NCBI GenBank assembly: GCA_023614405.1
Contig: CM042688.1
Coordinates: forward strand, 383,395,331-383,459,330
Direction of reading: 5' to 3'
Length of the DNA stretch: 64,000 nt
Source: Avena insularis
Taxonomy: Eukaryota > Streptophyta > Magnoliopsida > Poales > Poaceae
The notes under the pieces are model-generated. The model did not search any database and had not been told where the DNA came from. It saw nothing but the letters and a program-made list of their open reading frames with translations. Each line of letters begins with the position of its first letter. The stretch's first letter is position 1. Below, in pieces: positions 36,567 through 49,300 of the stretch. A program made the position numbers and the translations under genes.

Positions 36567-38083
36567 GATCCTCCTCGGTGCATGGATTACCCTATGAACT
36601 TTGTACTTCTTATTGGCATTCTCTTTGAGTTATCAGAGATTGAATACCACTTTTGTTCTAAAACTTATTCTTTTCTCCTTTTCATGTTACTTCCATGATC
36701 TTGGGACAACTACTTCATTAGCTTCTGAGAAACATCACCTACTTTAAGTGAACTTAAGTTCATCCTTCATGTTGCTCCACCTTTTCTGCCCTAATATTCC
36801 TTCTTATTGCCAACTAATAACATGTTGGGATTGATCCATCCTTTAAAATAGTGTTGATACACCTTATATTTAGCTTCCTTCTTCGTGCCAGTCTTCATCT
36901 TGATCTTCAAAACTCGTCACTCCCTTACACGAATTCCCTTTTCTATCTAGGTCTATAACATCAAGTAATCACTTGATGATGCAACATGCATTTGCACACC
37001 AAGTCAAACTTCATGTACAGGTATAGTCAATCAAGAAGATCCAAGAAAAACCAAGAAATCCAAATGTGGTACATATAACACACATCATTCTAAGCCCGTA
37101 ATATAGTAGTTGAGTAAAACATCTCAAAAATGTAGCCTTAGCTGTGTATTATATGACACCTTCTAATATAGGTTACTTTGTGATACTTAGCACTTAGGGG
37201 TTAAACTTTTCTTTGTCTCAATATCTACCCAAATTTCTCAGTTGCAACTGGATAATCTTGAGCAAAGTGGTCTCACTTTGGTTCTAACTAACCTCTTACC
37301 TTTCTTTCGGGACTACTAAAGACTACCAACTTTCCACTCTATCATAAACTATCCTCACATGATCTCTCAAACTACTAACAAAATTGTAGTTACTACCTTA
37401 ATCCAAAATTATCTAATATTATGACACCTATGTCTTCTATCATAGACCTACAATATTCTTTACTTACTGTTATTACAAGTTTTGTTACTGAGTATTTGTC
37501 CCAATTACAAACTTATCATGGTCTCGGAGCTATTATCACCACGAACTTATTAAGATTTACCTAGTCATCATGATTGAATAGCTAATCTCACCATGACAAC
37601 TCTTCTTCGTAGCTTACTATTAATGATTCCTAACAAAAGTCTACTCCATCACATGGAATTCTCAAGTGAATGCCACATGATTTACTTCCAGTTGTATCTA
37701 TACATACTCTAATGGTCTACCCTATATAGTATAGTGGTATCAGCTAGTGGTAAGATTATGTTGCTTCACATGGATTCTAAATATAGACTCCATCACTAAT
37801 ACTACTCCACATGATATCCTAATCTTCTTTGATATTTTAACTTACTTAAGATATCTTAGTGGTGTTATAACTATTTAGAGCTACTCTAAAATGACAATTC
37901 TCTAGAGAAGACATACAACTAATCCTTAAGAAAGATGACAAAAACATCCAAATTAAGTGTGACAAGGTTTATCCTCAAGTGGATACCCATCACAAGTATT
38001 GGTTTTGATACGATGGCTCCTATAGTCACTATCCAACTTACAGATCTTCCTAAAAGGGTTTTAATCCTAAGGTCAAAGCATAT

Positions 38084-38095
38084 GCTGTGATACCA
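38084..38095 (-). other. Primer binding site of E1
   Basis: The minus strand reads TGGTATCACAGC, two bases inside the LTR end; it differs at one base from the initiator-Met consensus TGGTATCAGAGC. Confidence 0.85.
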
Positions 38096-38097
38096 GC

Positions 38098-41000
38098 TGT
38101 GGTGACCCAGCATACCACTGCATGATGTAGTACACTATAGTCATTGACATAACACCAATGAAACACCGTTCACTAGTATTACATCCCTCAGAGTGGTACA
38201 ATAGAAACATAGCAGGTCCAAGACATGACTATAGGTTACAACTCGACTCTTTACAAAAGGTCCAGAGAACACTCTAGGTGAAAGAGAGAAAAAGAAACTT
38301 CTTACAAAGAAGAACCAGAAATAATAACTTGGAACTATCTGGATAATAATACTAGCAACTAAACTATCTGGCTTGCAATTCCTACTCAAGAAATGTTCTA
38401 AAAAAATAGGTTTTAAGGCTAGAGTATGTACTCCTATCTAAATAGAGACTTTGTATTCACTTCAGCTGATGTATATGTTGACTTCATTGTCTTTATTGAA
38501 AAACTTGCGCTGCTAATGATGGTTTCTTGAGAAGAAATTGATGTTGACGTCGTCTTCAACGGCTTAGAACCTAGCAAGGGTTAAGAAGGTACGGTTGAGT
38601 ACGAGCGTACTCATCAAGTTTACTAAAAAGGAGTGTATGATGCACTATCTCTACAGCCACACACCATAGGTCGTAGGCAATGCAGGTTTTCATAAACATT
38701 TCTTCAAAGGTTGCTTTTATTCTGAAAACTATGTTCGACAGCCTTCACAGGTTGACCAGAACCTTCTGGGGTTCCTTTCCTTCCGCGTTCGTAGCTCCTT
38801 CCCAGAACAGGGAGTAACATGTCATAGTTCTTACACTCTACAGAGGTGCGTTACTTTACCCATCAGAGACCAAATCCTTGTTTCATAACCGGGCGATCTT
38901 TCCCGTCCACACTTCCTATGGCGTGAGGCCCAGTAGTTGATCCAAGCCAATCACTGCCCTCTCTGCGACCCCATATGTCTGCACGATCCTTCGGGCCGAG
39001 CTCCATCTCTGTTAAGCCCCCTTTCGGGCAAGCTATAACCCTGACGAGTTCCCGAAGACTCTATGAGCCGGTTATGCCCCTGGCAACCTCCATAAAGGTC
39101 TGACCATACCTCTGGCAGCCGCTCACAGATAATCTAGATACCAAAATCATGGGGCCTTAGGGTGCCCACCCATATGCTAGATCTGCACAAGGAATCACAA
39201 CGTCATATTAAGGTCATCTTCCCTACATATGAAAGGAAGAAGATACAGCTGACTTCTCCGTCCCATTCCAAATCTCATGGTTAACGTGTAATATATGGCG
39301 CTAGAATCACTCGCGACATTGGTTGTTAAGTCCTAGATATTATGTTCCTTTACCACTGGAACTATACCAGTAGATTATTACCTCTTGGTAAATAACCCAT
39401 AATCATATTATTATGAAAATAGTATTTTCTGAATTTTTTGAAATGCAGGTGATGACAACATTTGAGTTACAAGCATTTGATAGAAAATAATAAAAGGACA
39501 TGAGCAAGTTGTTAACTTGCCTTTTGTGGTTGCAATAATATGCAATCACGGTGTTCAAGACAATAGAAGATCCAAAAGCTGTAAAATAGCATCATTGGTC
39601 CGGTAAGGACTAATGTTTAAATAAGCAATATGGTATTATGCATAAGGGATGCTATGCAGTCGTTCTAAATCCCAAATTAAATCCAAATGTTTGAGTATGG
39701 ATTGAGTGAAGGTGATTTCTAATAAACTTGAGTTGTTTTTGGACATGTTTCACATTCAAAAGGCATTTCTTGGAGTTTGAGGTTAATTAAATGACTCAAG
39801 GCATAATTCACGTTCTAGGTCTCACCATGTATGATCAACGATGTTTGATCATCAACTCTCAAGGTAAGTGAATAATGTGATAATGTTGACATGTATGCCA
39901 TTGACTTACACTTGGGTATAGGATTTCAAAAGAGTACTACTTTAATCAACGATAGTAAGTTAGATTCTATCGTAAACTATTGTTATGATCTTAGGTATAT
40001 TGTACATGGTATTTATCCTATAAAAGGATAGCCAATGGCAATTTTGTTTCGCATCATGATACTAAGGGTGCACTCTTGGGGTAATACTACTAACAAGACG
40101 TGGTGATCCTAGGTATATGAGTTAACATGATGGTATCAGGAGAATGTCTAAATCACGAGACAAATAACATATGATGTAGTTATGATTTCTTACTTAAGGT
40201 CTATATATAAATGTCTTACTTGTAAATATCAAGTATGGTTATGCGTGTGGAGTAAAACAACTTTATTTTGGTTAAGGATATGCAAGTGTATGATTTAAAG
40301 TGTGATTTGAGTTTTTGATCGTGAGATCTGACTATAACTCATAATTTTACTTTTAAGAAAATAGCTTTATAACAAATTCTATTCAATTTAGTTTACATAA
40401 TTTATTTTATAGATTGAGAAATTTCCTTTGATATTAAGTCTATAAAATTTGATTTAATTGATTAGTATAAGTTAAGTGAAACTTTCACTCAAAATCTTAT
40501 TAATGATTAGAAAATGATTTAGAAATGTTTTGTCCAATGCGTAAGACAAACACACGTGTTACATTTCATACCTATATGCTACATAAGGACACTCGGTACA
40601 CGTATGGATTATTTATTAGGCAATATTTAATTAATGACTGAACACATATACACACACTACTAGTACTCGTTAACTTTGAACTAAATTTAATTGGGTTAAT
40701 TTGGCACACATCGTACCATTACCTAAATGGATTGGGGCCAAGCCCAGATTGTTCGTGAACACGCACGCACGCATTCTGGCTGTCCAGAACAAACTCCGGA
40801 CCAACACACACGGACACAAACACACAGCACATGAGTCCCTCTCGGTTCTCTCGATTCCCCTCTTCCCCTCTGGTTCTCTTCCATTCACGTGACCAGCCAC
40901 AGCCTCCCGCCGGCCAAGTTTCGCCCCAGACTCTCCGTCTATTCCTCGCCGCCTCGACCTACGCCTACGCCCCTACGTGCGTCCCTAGAAACCTGAGCCC

Positions 41001-44000
41001 CGCCTAGGGTTCGGCCGTCGGCGTGGTTTCCTCGGCTCCAACTCCTCTGGCTGCTGCTCGAGAACGACCACGTCCTCCTGTCCACCGACCTTGCCCTCTA
41101 GCTGTCTTGCTCGACCTGGCTACCCCGGTCTACCCCACGGTGGCGGTTGCTGCAGCTATATTGGGTTGGCCATGGCCTCTTGCACCTTGGTGTAGTGGTA
41201 GGCTCTGCTGGCTCCTCTCTTCCATCGACGTCGCCACCTCCCTGGACCACGGACATAGCTACGTGTCCCTCTCGGTGAGCTTTTCTTCTGTGACCGGCCT
41301 TCGAGCCGATGAACTAACTTAGGTGTTGGACAATGGGGATGATATCCTGATCAGATACTAGGTGATAAATGAGATGTGGTGATGTATATTTTATTTATAG
41401 CTAGGTAATATTGAATTGCTTGTGTTTGTGCTGGTTCATGGCCTAGAGGCCTGAATGTTTGTGCAAACTGATCTTGTGGTGGTCTTCTGGCCATGTGATT
41501 TGCTATGGTATGATGATTTACTCCTAGTATATGTGATATACTGATTGTTGTGATACGTTGATGTATGCCCTGTTGTGGTGTATTCCATATTGATTATTTG
41601 ATAAGTGTTTTGATCTGATCTAGAGAAATAGCTAGTTGGTTAGCTCCTGGTTAGCTCCTTCTATTGTTGTGTGGTAGATTAAGGGCTTTATTAGATGCAA
41701 ATAAGTGTATAATTTATAAAGATGATACACACATATATTTTCTTGCTAGTAGTGGTGTATAAGAAGTGCAAACAAAAGAAAATGTGCGTAGATCACATTA
41801 GTATGCTGGACCCATATGCATTAAATCTGAATTATTATTTGACAAGGAATTAGGTAGCTGGTAGCAATGATTTTGTTTTAATCATCTTCTATAATTACAA
41901 GGTGTTTGAGATCATGTTTGTACAGGTTTTAGCTTTATGGTTTGCTTCTACAACACTAACAACAACATACTCTTGCTTAGTTAGATATTCTAGTCATGCC
42001 TAGTAGATAGCTATGTTCATTTATGGCATACACTATTTTGAAAAGAGAAAATTCATATTGTATTTCCTCAAACAAGATGTAAGGGTGTGTAGAGTATGCT
42101 TAAGCTAGTAATTACCCGAAGATGTATATGCAAGGAATATAGTAGTTCTATACATGCATCATTATTGTAACTTAATTGTTGTTGATCAGATGTGAATTTT
42201 CTAATATGTATATTGTAAAATGATTATAGCTTTATTGGCTGATTGAATTTTATTTCAAGATAGATTCTTTTTAAGTTACTGGTGATCATATGTTCACCTA
42301 GATTCTTCTAGTATTGCTCCAAATAAATATTTTCCTAGATGGTCTAATAACATTTTAGTGTTCTATGGTTGATGTACTTGCTTTCGGATAGATCTTGTTG
42401 TTGTCCAGCAAGATTACTGGTTTTTTTATAGCACCCCTCCCATATCCTCTCTACTTACATGATCAAGAACTACTCCTATGCTTGCATATAGCTTTGCCAA
42501 TGGGGATTTCAGATATGAGACTTAATACCTTGCTTCCTTTAGATGGGTTCTTACTATTGGCGTTGCTTTGGCCTATAATTCCTACCATGTTTGACTATTT
42601 AATATAGTAAGGACATATTCTGATTTTTTTGTATAGCCAATGATGCAAAGGCCGATGCACTATTGGGTAATAAGAAGAGATATTTATTTCGGGTGACTTT
42701 CATTCTCTATGATGACATTTCATAGCATATAACCTGAGAGAAATCTCTCCGTCTAATCCTCCTAGACCATCTCTAGTTGAAGGGTAGTTGGATTTGAATG
42801 GATTTGTAACATAGCCATTATTTCCCTTGATTCTGATGGTGCAATTCAATAAGAACAGATGCTGCATGATCTAGCTTATATCCCTCATGAATTTCTACTT
42901 GTTGTTGGTGGCATGTTGGAGATCTTGATCTATTCCAACTTGCTCTTCTATCCTGGTTACTCCCCTTCTTGACAAGCTTGATTTTCTCCTGCTCCACTTC
43001 TCTTGCTATTGGCTTGCTCCTCCTGGTGGTGCTTGCCTACTCCTCCTTGAGCTGCTGCCACTTCTGGTCCAACTCCCGCTACTATATTCTAAACCACCTC
43101 CTTCTCCTTGCTAATTACCTGAGATCTTGCTCTAGATGATCTTGGTGAGGAACTTCAAGAACAAATGTGTTCTTGGTGGTGAACTAGTGGTGCGATGAAT
43201 ACGACTGAGTTGGGGTGTTCTAGGTTTGCCTATAGCTGTTGTGATACGGCTAGGCTTCCTATTTATGCCCCCTTCCTGTGGTGACAAGACATAGAGTGCA
43301 TGTATGACTAAGCTGTTGTCAAGTGGGTGCTATAGGGTGCAAGTTCCATTGTTGAGATCTTTTGATATGAGGATCAGCTCGAGTGAGGTGGATCCTATCA
43401 TTTGGTGTACTATTCACCTGGCCTGGTGAAACTTTCCCCTGAGAGTAATACTACTCAAAATTATCTCTTTCTGTTGTCTTTATCTGTGTTCTTCTCTTTT
43501 AGGTTGTGTTTTGCAGGGACAAAAGAATAAGAAGAAAAATAAATGAAGAGATCAGATAGGAATTTAGTCTAGGCTTTTCCTTTTAGTTATACTTTTGTAA
43601 TCTTTCTTTTCTATTTAGGACAATTGTAAATACATTGAAATACTGTTTATGTAATAAAATTACCTTCTCCATTAACTTTAATTTTGGATGATAGTAAGTA
43701 TAATGTAATGTTTGAAATTTTATTTCTTTGTAATTTGAGGCTTATAATTATTGTATCTTGTCCATAAATAAGATACCCATTTTATTTCTTATTGCAATCC
43801 TATTACCATTTATCATTCCATTTACATATTCTTTTATAATTCAAATATATTATTAGAATAATCAAATTTTGATGTGTTCCCCAAGAACAAAGGGTATATA
43901 TTATTAGAAATTTCCATCAGAACAAGAGAGACACCTCGATCCTTCTATAGTTCTTTCAGCTTTCCGCGAAGTTTGTCTAGATTTTCTTATGCATGAATGC

Positions 44001-44054
44001 AATGCACACACATGTGTTCGGCTTATTTATAAGCTCTAATGCTGGGGTGTTACA
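38098..44054 (-). mobile_element. E1 right LTR (5957 bp)
   Basis: Uninterrupted copy from TGTGGTGACCC to GGGGTGTTACA. AT-rich, with one GC-rich block. On the minus strand the first 35 bases contain TATAAATA inside an inverted repeat (GCTTAT/ATAAGC, 44021-44034 on the plus strand). It contains no supported gene; the frame at 42395-42607 is low-complexity AT-rich sequence. Confidence 0.94.
40720..41335 (+). other. GC-rich leader-like block in E1 right LTR
   Basis: Counterpart of 7740-8440. It lacks about 45 bp present on the left. The plus-strand frame 41023-41322 encodes an alanine/proline-rich peptide sharing LATPVYPT and SLDHGHSY with the left copy. Function unknown; it is antisense to E1. 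Confidence 0.4.
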
Positions 44055-46365
44055 CATTGCATGCGTGTTCTTTTCATAAACCACATCTAGAGTCATTGCA
44101 TGTGTGTTCTTTTCATAAACCACAACTATAGTCATTGCATGTGTGTTCTTTTCATAAACCACAACTAGAGTCATTGCATGTGTGTTGTTTTCACAAACCA
44201 CATGGATCCACCAGTGTCATTGCATGTGTGTTCTTTTCATAAATCACATGGATCCACCAGAGTCATTGCATGTGTGTTGTTTTCATAAACCAGATTTAGA
44301 GTCATTGCATGTGTGTTCTTTTCATAAAACGAAACTAGAGTTCATTGTATGTGTGTTCTTTTCTTAAACCACATGGATCCAAGAGAGTCATTGCATGTGT
44401 GTTCTTTTCATAAAGCACAACTAGAATCATTGCATGTGGTTTCTTTTCATAAACCACATGGATCCACCAGTGGCATTGCATGTGTGTTCTTTTCATAAAC
44501 CACAGCTAGAGTCATTGCATGTGTGTTCTTTTCATAAACCACATTGATCCACCAGAGTCATTGCGTGTGTGTTATTTTCATAAACCACATGGATCCACCA
44601 GAGTCATTGCATGTGTGTTCTTTTCATAAACCACAACTAGAGTCATTGCATGTGTGTTCATTTCATAACCACAACTAGAGTCATTGCATGTGTGTTGTTT
44701 TCATAAACCACATGGATCGACCAGAGTCATTGCATGTGTGTTCTTTTCATAAACCACATGGATCCACCGGAGTCATTGCATGTGTGTTCTTTTCATAAAC
44801 CACAAGGATCCACTAGAGTCATTGCATGTGTGTTATTTTCGTAAACCACAACTAGAGTCACTGCATGTGTGTTCTTTTCATAAACCACATGGATCCACTA
44901 GAATTCATTGCATGCGTTTTCTTTTCAAAAATCACATCTAGAGTTATTGCATGTGTGTTCTTTTCATAAACCACAACTAGAGTACATTGAATGTGTGTTC
45001 TTTTCATAAACCACATGGATCCACAAGAGTCATTGCATGCGTGTTCTTTTCATAAACCACAATTAGAGTCATTGCATGTGTGTTCTTTTCATAAACCACA
45101 TGGATCCACTAGTGTCATTGGATGTGTGTTCTTTTCATAAACCACTGCTAAAGTCATTCGATGTGTTTTTTTCATAAACCATAGCTAAAGTCATTGCATG
45201 TGTGTTGTTTTCATAAACCACATGGATCCACCAGTGTCATTGCATGTGTGTTCTTTTCATAAACCACATGGATCCACCAGAGTCATTGCATGTGTGTTCT
45301 TTTCATAAACCACATGGATCCACTAGAGTCATTGCATGTGTGTTATTTTCATAAACCACAACTAGAGTCACTACATGTGTGTTCTTTTCATAAACCACAT
45401 GGATCCACTAGAATTCATTGCATGTTTTTTCTTTTCAAAAACCAGATCTAGAGTCATTGCATGTGTGTTCTTTTCATAAACCACAACTAGAGTACATTGA
45501 ATGTGTGTTCTTTTCATAAACCACATGGATCCATAAGAGTCATTGCATGTGGGTTCTTTTCATAAACCACAACTAGAGTCATTGCATGTGTGTTCTTTTC
45601 ATATACCACATTGATCCACCAGAGTCATTGCATGTGTGTTATTTTCATAAGCCACATGGATCCACCAGAGTCATTGCATGTGTGTTATTTTCATAAACAA
45701 TAACTAGAGTCATTGCATGTGTGTTCTTTTCAGAAACCACAACTTGAGTTCATTCAATGTGTGTTCTTTTCATAAACCACATGGATCCACTAGAGTTCGT
45801 TAAATGTGTGTTATTTTCATAAACCACATCTAGAGTCATAGTAGGAGTGCTCTTTTCATAAATCACAACTATAGTTCATTGCATGGGTGTTCTTTTCATA
45901 AACCACATGGATCCACCAGAGTCATTGCATGTGTGTTCTTTTCATAAACCACAACTATAGTTATTGCATGTGTGTTCTTTTCATAAACCACAACTAGAGT
46001 CATTGCATGTGTGTTGTTTTCATTAACCACATGGATCCACCAGTGTCATTGCATGTGTGTTCTTTTCATAAACCACATGGATCCACCAGAGTCATTGCAT
46101 ATGTGTTCTTTTCATAAACCACATGGATCCACTAGAGTCATTGCATGTGTGTTCTTTTCATAAACCACATGGATCCACTAGAGTCGTTGCATGTGTGTTA
46201 TTTTCATAAACCACAACTAGAGTCACTGCATGTGTGTTGTTTTCATAAACCACATGGATCCACTAGAATTCATTCCATGTGTTTTCTTTTCAAAAACCAG
46301 ATCTAGAGTCATTGCAAGTGTGTTCTTTTCATAAACCACAACTAGAGTACATTGAATATGTGTTC
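44055..46365. repeat. Tandem satellite array, middle block
   Basis: About 53 monomers of the same 39/46-bp satellite between E1 and E4. It starts with the right TSD of E1 (CATTG 44055-44059) and ends with the left TSD of E4. It contains a higher-order marker block (GAATTCATTGCATG, then TTTTCAAAAACCAGATCTAGAG) at about 44900, 45410 and 46260; the first two are 510 bp apart. Parts near 44100-44260 match 59290-59450, showing kinship with the right block. Confidence 0.97.
46361..46365. other. Target-site duplication of E4, left
   Basis: TGTTC, repeated at 58871-58875 after the terminal TTACA. The empty site is seen at 61625-61640 in the second satellite unit. Confidence 0.95.
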
Positions 46366-49300
46366 TGTAGCATCCCAATTGTCTAACAATTGCAATGCTA
46401 CTAGCCTAGTCTATATAGATGCTACTTCATATATATAATTGTTGCATCATCATTATATCATGCTCATGTCATCAGGCCACCTTGCATTTGAGCATCATAT
46501 AAAACCCCTTTTTGTTTGGTTCTTATCTCATATGCATTGTTAATTGTATTTGCCTCTTGACATTGTATTTGGTTATTGATATATTGTTGCAATGCCCAAG
46601 TTGAGTTGGGGGCATATCTCTTATTAACTCCACCACCTTTCTTTCACCACCTTATAATTCCACCATCCAACTAAATATGGGCTTGGCACTTATTGGTTTT
46701 ACCTCTAGCTCATGTGGGTTGGGATGGATCCAATTCTTTTCCACATGCTCTCATCTTAGTATCATGTTGTTTTCACATCAGTGATATATGAGAGCCACAT
46801 GGCCACCTTTGCATGCCTTGTGAGTGGAACCCTTTTCCCTAGCTTCCATATGGACTATCATGGAATTATGCTCATGTTGGAATATTTTGGGGCTATTAAG
46901 CATCTAGTGGCACATACACACTAGCAAGTCCCATTTCTATTCAAACATGGTCATCTCCATCTATTCCACATGGGGCATCCTTTTTAATTCTTTTTGCTTG
47001 GCTTTTATTCCAATTTTGGGAATGCATAATAATCATGCCATGTAATAATATTGTTTTCACAAGAAACTACATGGCAATAAATATTTTGCATGGGCCATGC
47101 AAGTACCACCTTTTGCTTGCCCTTTGGTTTTTATCTAAATCTTGAGTGGATCATCATCTCTCTCTATCTCTATCCTTTCTTTTGGCTTGATCTAAGTTGA
47201 TCTAGCTTAAAACCTATCATCACATCCCTCTCTTTTCCTTGTCTAGATCTTGTGGGTGCTTGAGCTTGTCTTAACCATGCTTGATCTAGTCACAACGAAT
47301 CACCCTATCCATCTCTCTCTCTTTTTCCACATGTTCTTGCTTGATCTAATCTTGAAGCATGCAAGCTCCTAAAAAGCCTAAGTCATCACCCTATCCTCTA
47401 TCTAAATCCCACCCTAATCATCTACATGCCCCTTCTTTGCATGGTCATGTGGATCATGTCTAAGATCATCACCATAACCCTCTCTAATCATCTATCCTAG
47501 ATCCTCCCCCTCTCTCTCTCGGCCTCCCCCCTCTCTTCCATCTATGCCGAGCCACTCCCTGCGGGACCCACCTGGCTACCCTCTCCCTCTCTCCCTGGCC
47601 CCACCTAGCTGCCACCCCACCCCAAACCCTAGCTACACCCGAGCCAAACCTAACCCTAACCCGACCCTAGCACCTAGCCGAGCCACCCCCCCTCTCTCTC
47701 AGCTCTCTCTGCATGGGGGCCCCTCCACCGAGCCTACCACCTCTCTGCCCTCCCCCTTCCCTTTCTTTGGCTTCAAGACAAGAAGAGGAAAGAAAAAGAA
47801 AGCCACCCGATCACCTCCTCCTCTCTTTGGCAAACCACCACCACCCCATGTGCCCTCCCCTCTCTCCCTTATCACCTAAACCACCCCAGGAACCCCAGGG
47901 CAAGATTTGGACGCCAGCTCCCTTCCTCCCACCTTCCCCAGAGCAGCCATGGCCTCCCATGCCGAACCCCAAACCCTAGACATCTACCTCCTTGGCCTTG
48001 AAGCTTTCAAGGCGATCAAGGAGCTCGAGGGGCTTGCTACTTCTCCTACATCGCCGCACTGCCACACTCGGAGTCCGCTGGCTCCTCGGCACGCCATACC
48101 GGAGCAGACGCCATGGGACCTCCGCTCGACTCCGATCCGCTCCACCTCCGCCCCACACACACCGACGAGCTCTGGTGAGCCTCTCAACCCCTTGACATGC
48201 TCGTTCTCCTATCGCCCAGACGCTGCGGACACTCCGTCGAGCACGCTCCGCAAGGTTGTCGCCCTTGACGTCTGCCGAGTCTGCAGCGCGACCGCAGACC
48301 GACCGCCTGTTCTCGCCTGCTGCGCTCAGCCTCGCCTCAGAGCCTCCCTCGACGAAACTTGTAGCCCTACGCCCCTCGTCGTCTTTCGCTTTTTGCGGCG
48401 TGGCGAGATCCGCCATTGCTCGGTCGCCATCGTCGATCAAACTCCGCCGTTCCTCTGTTTTAGACGACGATAGTCCGCGACGCTGACGCTGCCCCTCCCT
48501 TTTTCCGCTTAAACTCGCGGTCCTGGCCCCCACCTTCGCCTCGTTTTCTCTTTGCTAGAAAACCCCGAAACCAGACCATCACGGACCAACCTCCTCGCTC
48601 GATCGCTTGACGTGTCCAAAGACACGTGTCAGGCGCCAGTGGCCTGCACTGGACCCAATTGCTGCCACATGTGGGTCGGCAAGATCATGTGACAAAAGCT
48701 TTTCAAGCAGCCAGCCAGTCACCGGCCCCAGCTGTATGTGACTATGGCTAGACCTGGCTGAGTAACAAAAGTATTTCTGTAATCTGTTTAAATTCAAACT
48801 TTTTCAAAATTATTTTAAATTCAAATTTATTTCTGTTTTAAATAACTCTTGGAATATAATCCCAAATAGTACAAATAATATATGTTTTCAAACCAGAAAA
48901 ATGTGAGGAATTCAAATATGACCTTCAAAATATATTTTGGACACTTTATTTTCCAAGTTAATTAAAATTACAATAAAATGCCCTTTTCCTTATTAATTAA
49001 TAACTTTTGTTTTATAAGTCCAAATTTAACAAATGATATGTCTAAAATGATTAGCTCGACGAGACCTTTCTGTTTATGCATTCCATGGTTTGATTTGAAG
49101 CATGCATCATATAAATATAAAGTGAACAACAACTAAAATGAGAATAAAATGTGGGCAAAACTCAATAAAATGGTTTCTTCTTGTATTCCACACCTCACCC
49201 ATGCCATGCTACTTTATTGCCATGAAAATTGTGCATCATTCATCATGGCATGATTGTTTGCTTGTCGCACTTATTCATATGCTTGTGCACTTTATTTATG

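Larger units (their letters stand above)
35632..38097 (-). mobile_element. E1 internal region, no intact gene
   Basis: About 2.5 kb, pyrimidine-rich on the plus strand, hence purine-rich in the sense of E1. Only the end next to the polypurine tract looks like a relic of pol (minus strand ACTTCGGGGATGAAGTTATT, resembling the end of gypsy pol). No Gag, RT or integrase motif was recognised in any frame. Short open frames (35744-36004 plus, 37919-38113 minus) show nothing familiar. A triple 13-bp repeat lies at 36528-36566. Confidence 0.75.
5149..44054 (-). mobile_element. E1: outer long-LTR gypsy-type retrotransposon, non-autonomous, carrying nested E2, E3 and S1
   Basis: E1 is bounded by TG...CA ends and a perfect CATTG duplication in the satellite. 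The left LTR (5149-10368 plus 34835-35631, about 6.0 kb) is split by E2; the right LTR is 38098-44054 (5957 bp); the interior is 35632-38097 (2466 bp). Orientation is taken from a primer-binding site complementary to initiator tRNA-Met just inside the right LTR and a polypurine tract just inside the left LTR, both on the minus strand. On that strand the LTR starts TGTAACACCCC. The interior has no recognisable gag or pol beyond a pol-end-like tail, so E1 resembles LARD-type elements that must be moved by proteins from elsewhere. LTRs differ by about 6-9% in segments compared by eye, making E1 the oldest insertion here. Confidence 0.92.

Noticed and set aside
5149..44054. Plus-strand orientation for E1
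   Set aside because: The C-rich block would suit it, but there is no primer site after 35631 and no purine tract before 38098 on that strand, whereas both signals are clear on the minus strand.
47620..47680. Telomere-like CCTAACCCTAACCC stretch in the E4 LTR
   Set aside because: Only two imperfect plant-type units in a C-rich LTR leader, repeated in the other LTR; not an interstitial telomere array.
47907..48533. Long open frames on both strands in the E4 LTR (up to 188 codons)
   Set aside because: They lie in a GC-rich LTR segment with few chance stops. The equivalent 3' LTR region gives different frames, and there is no domain similarity.
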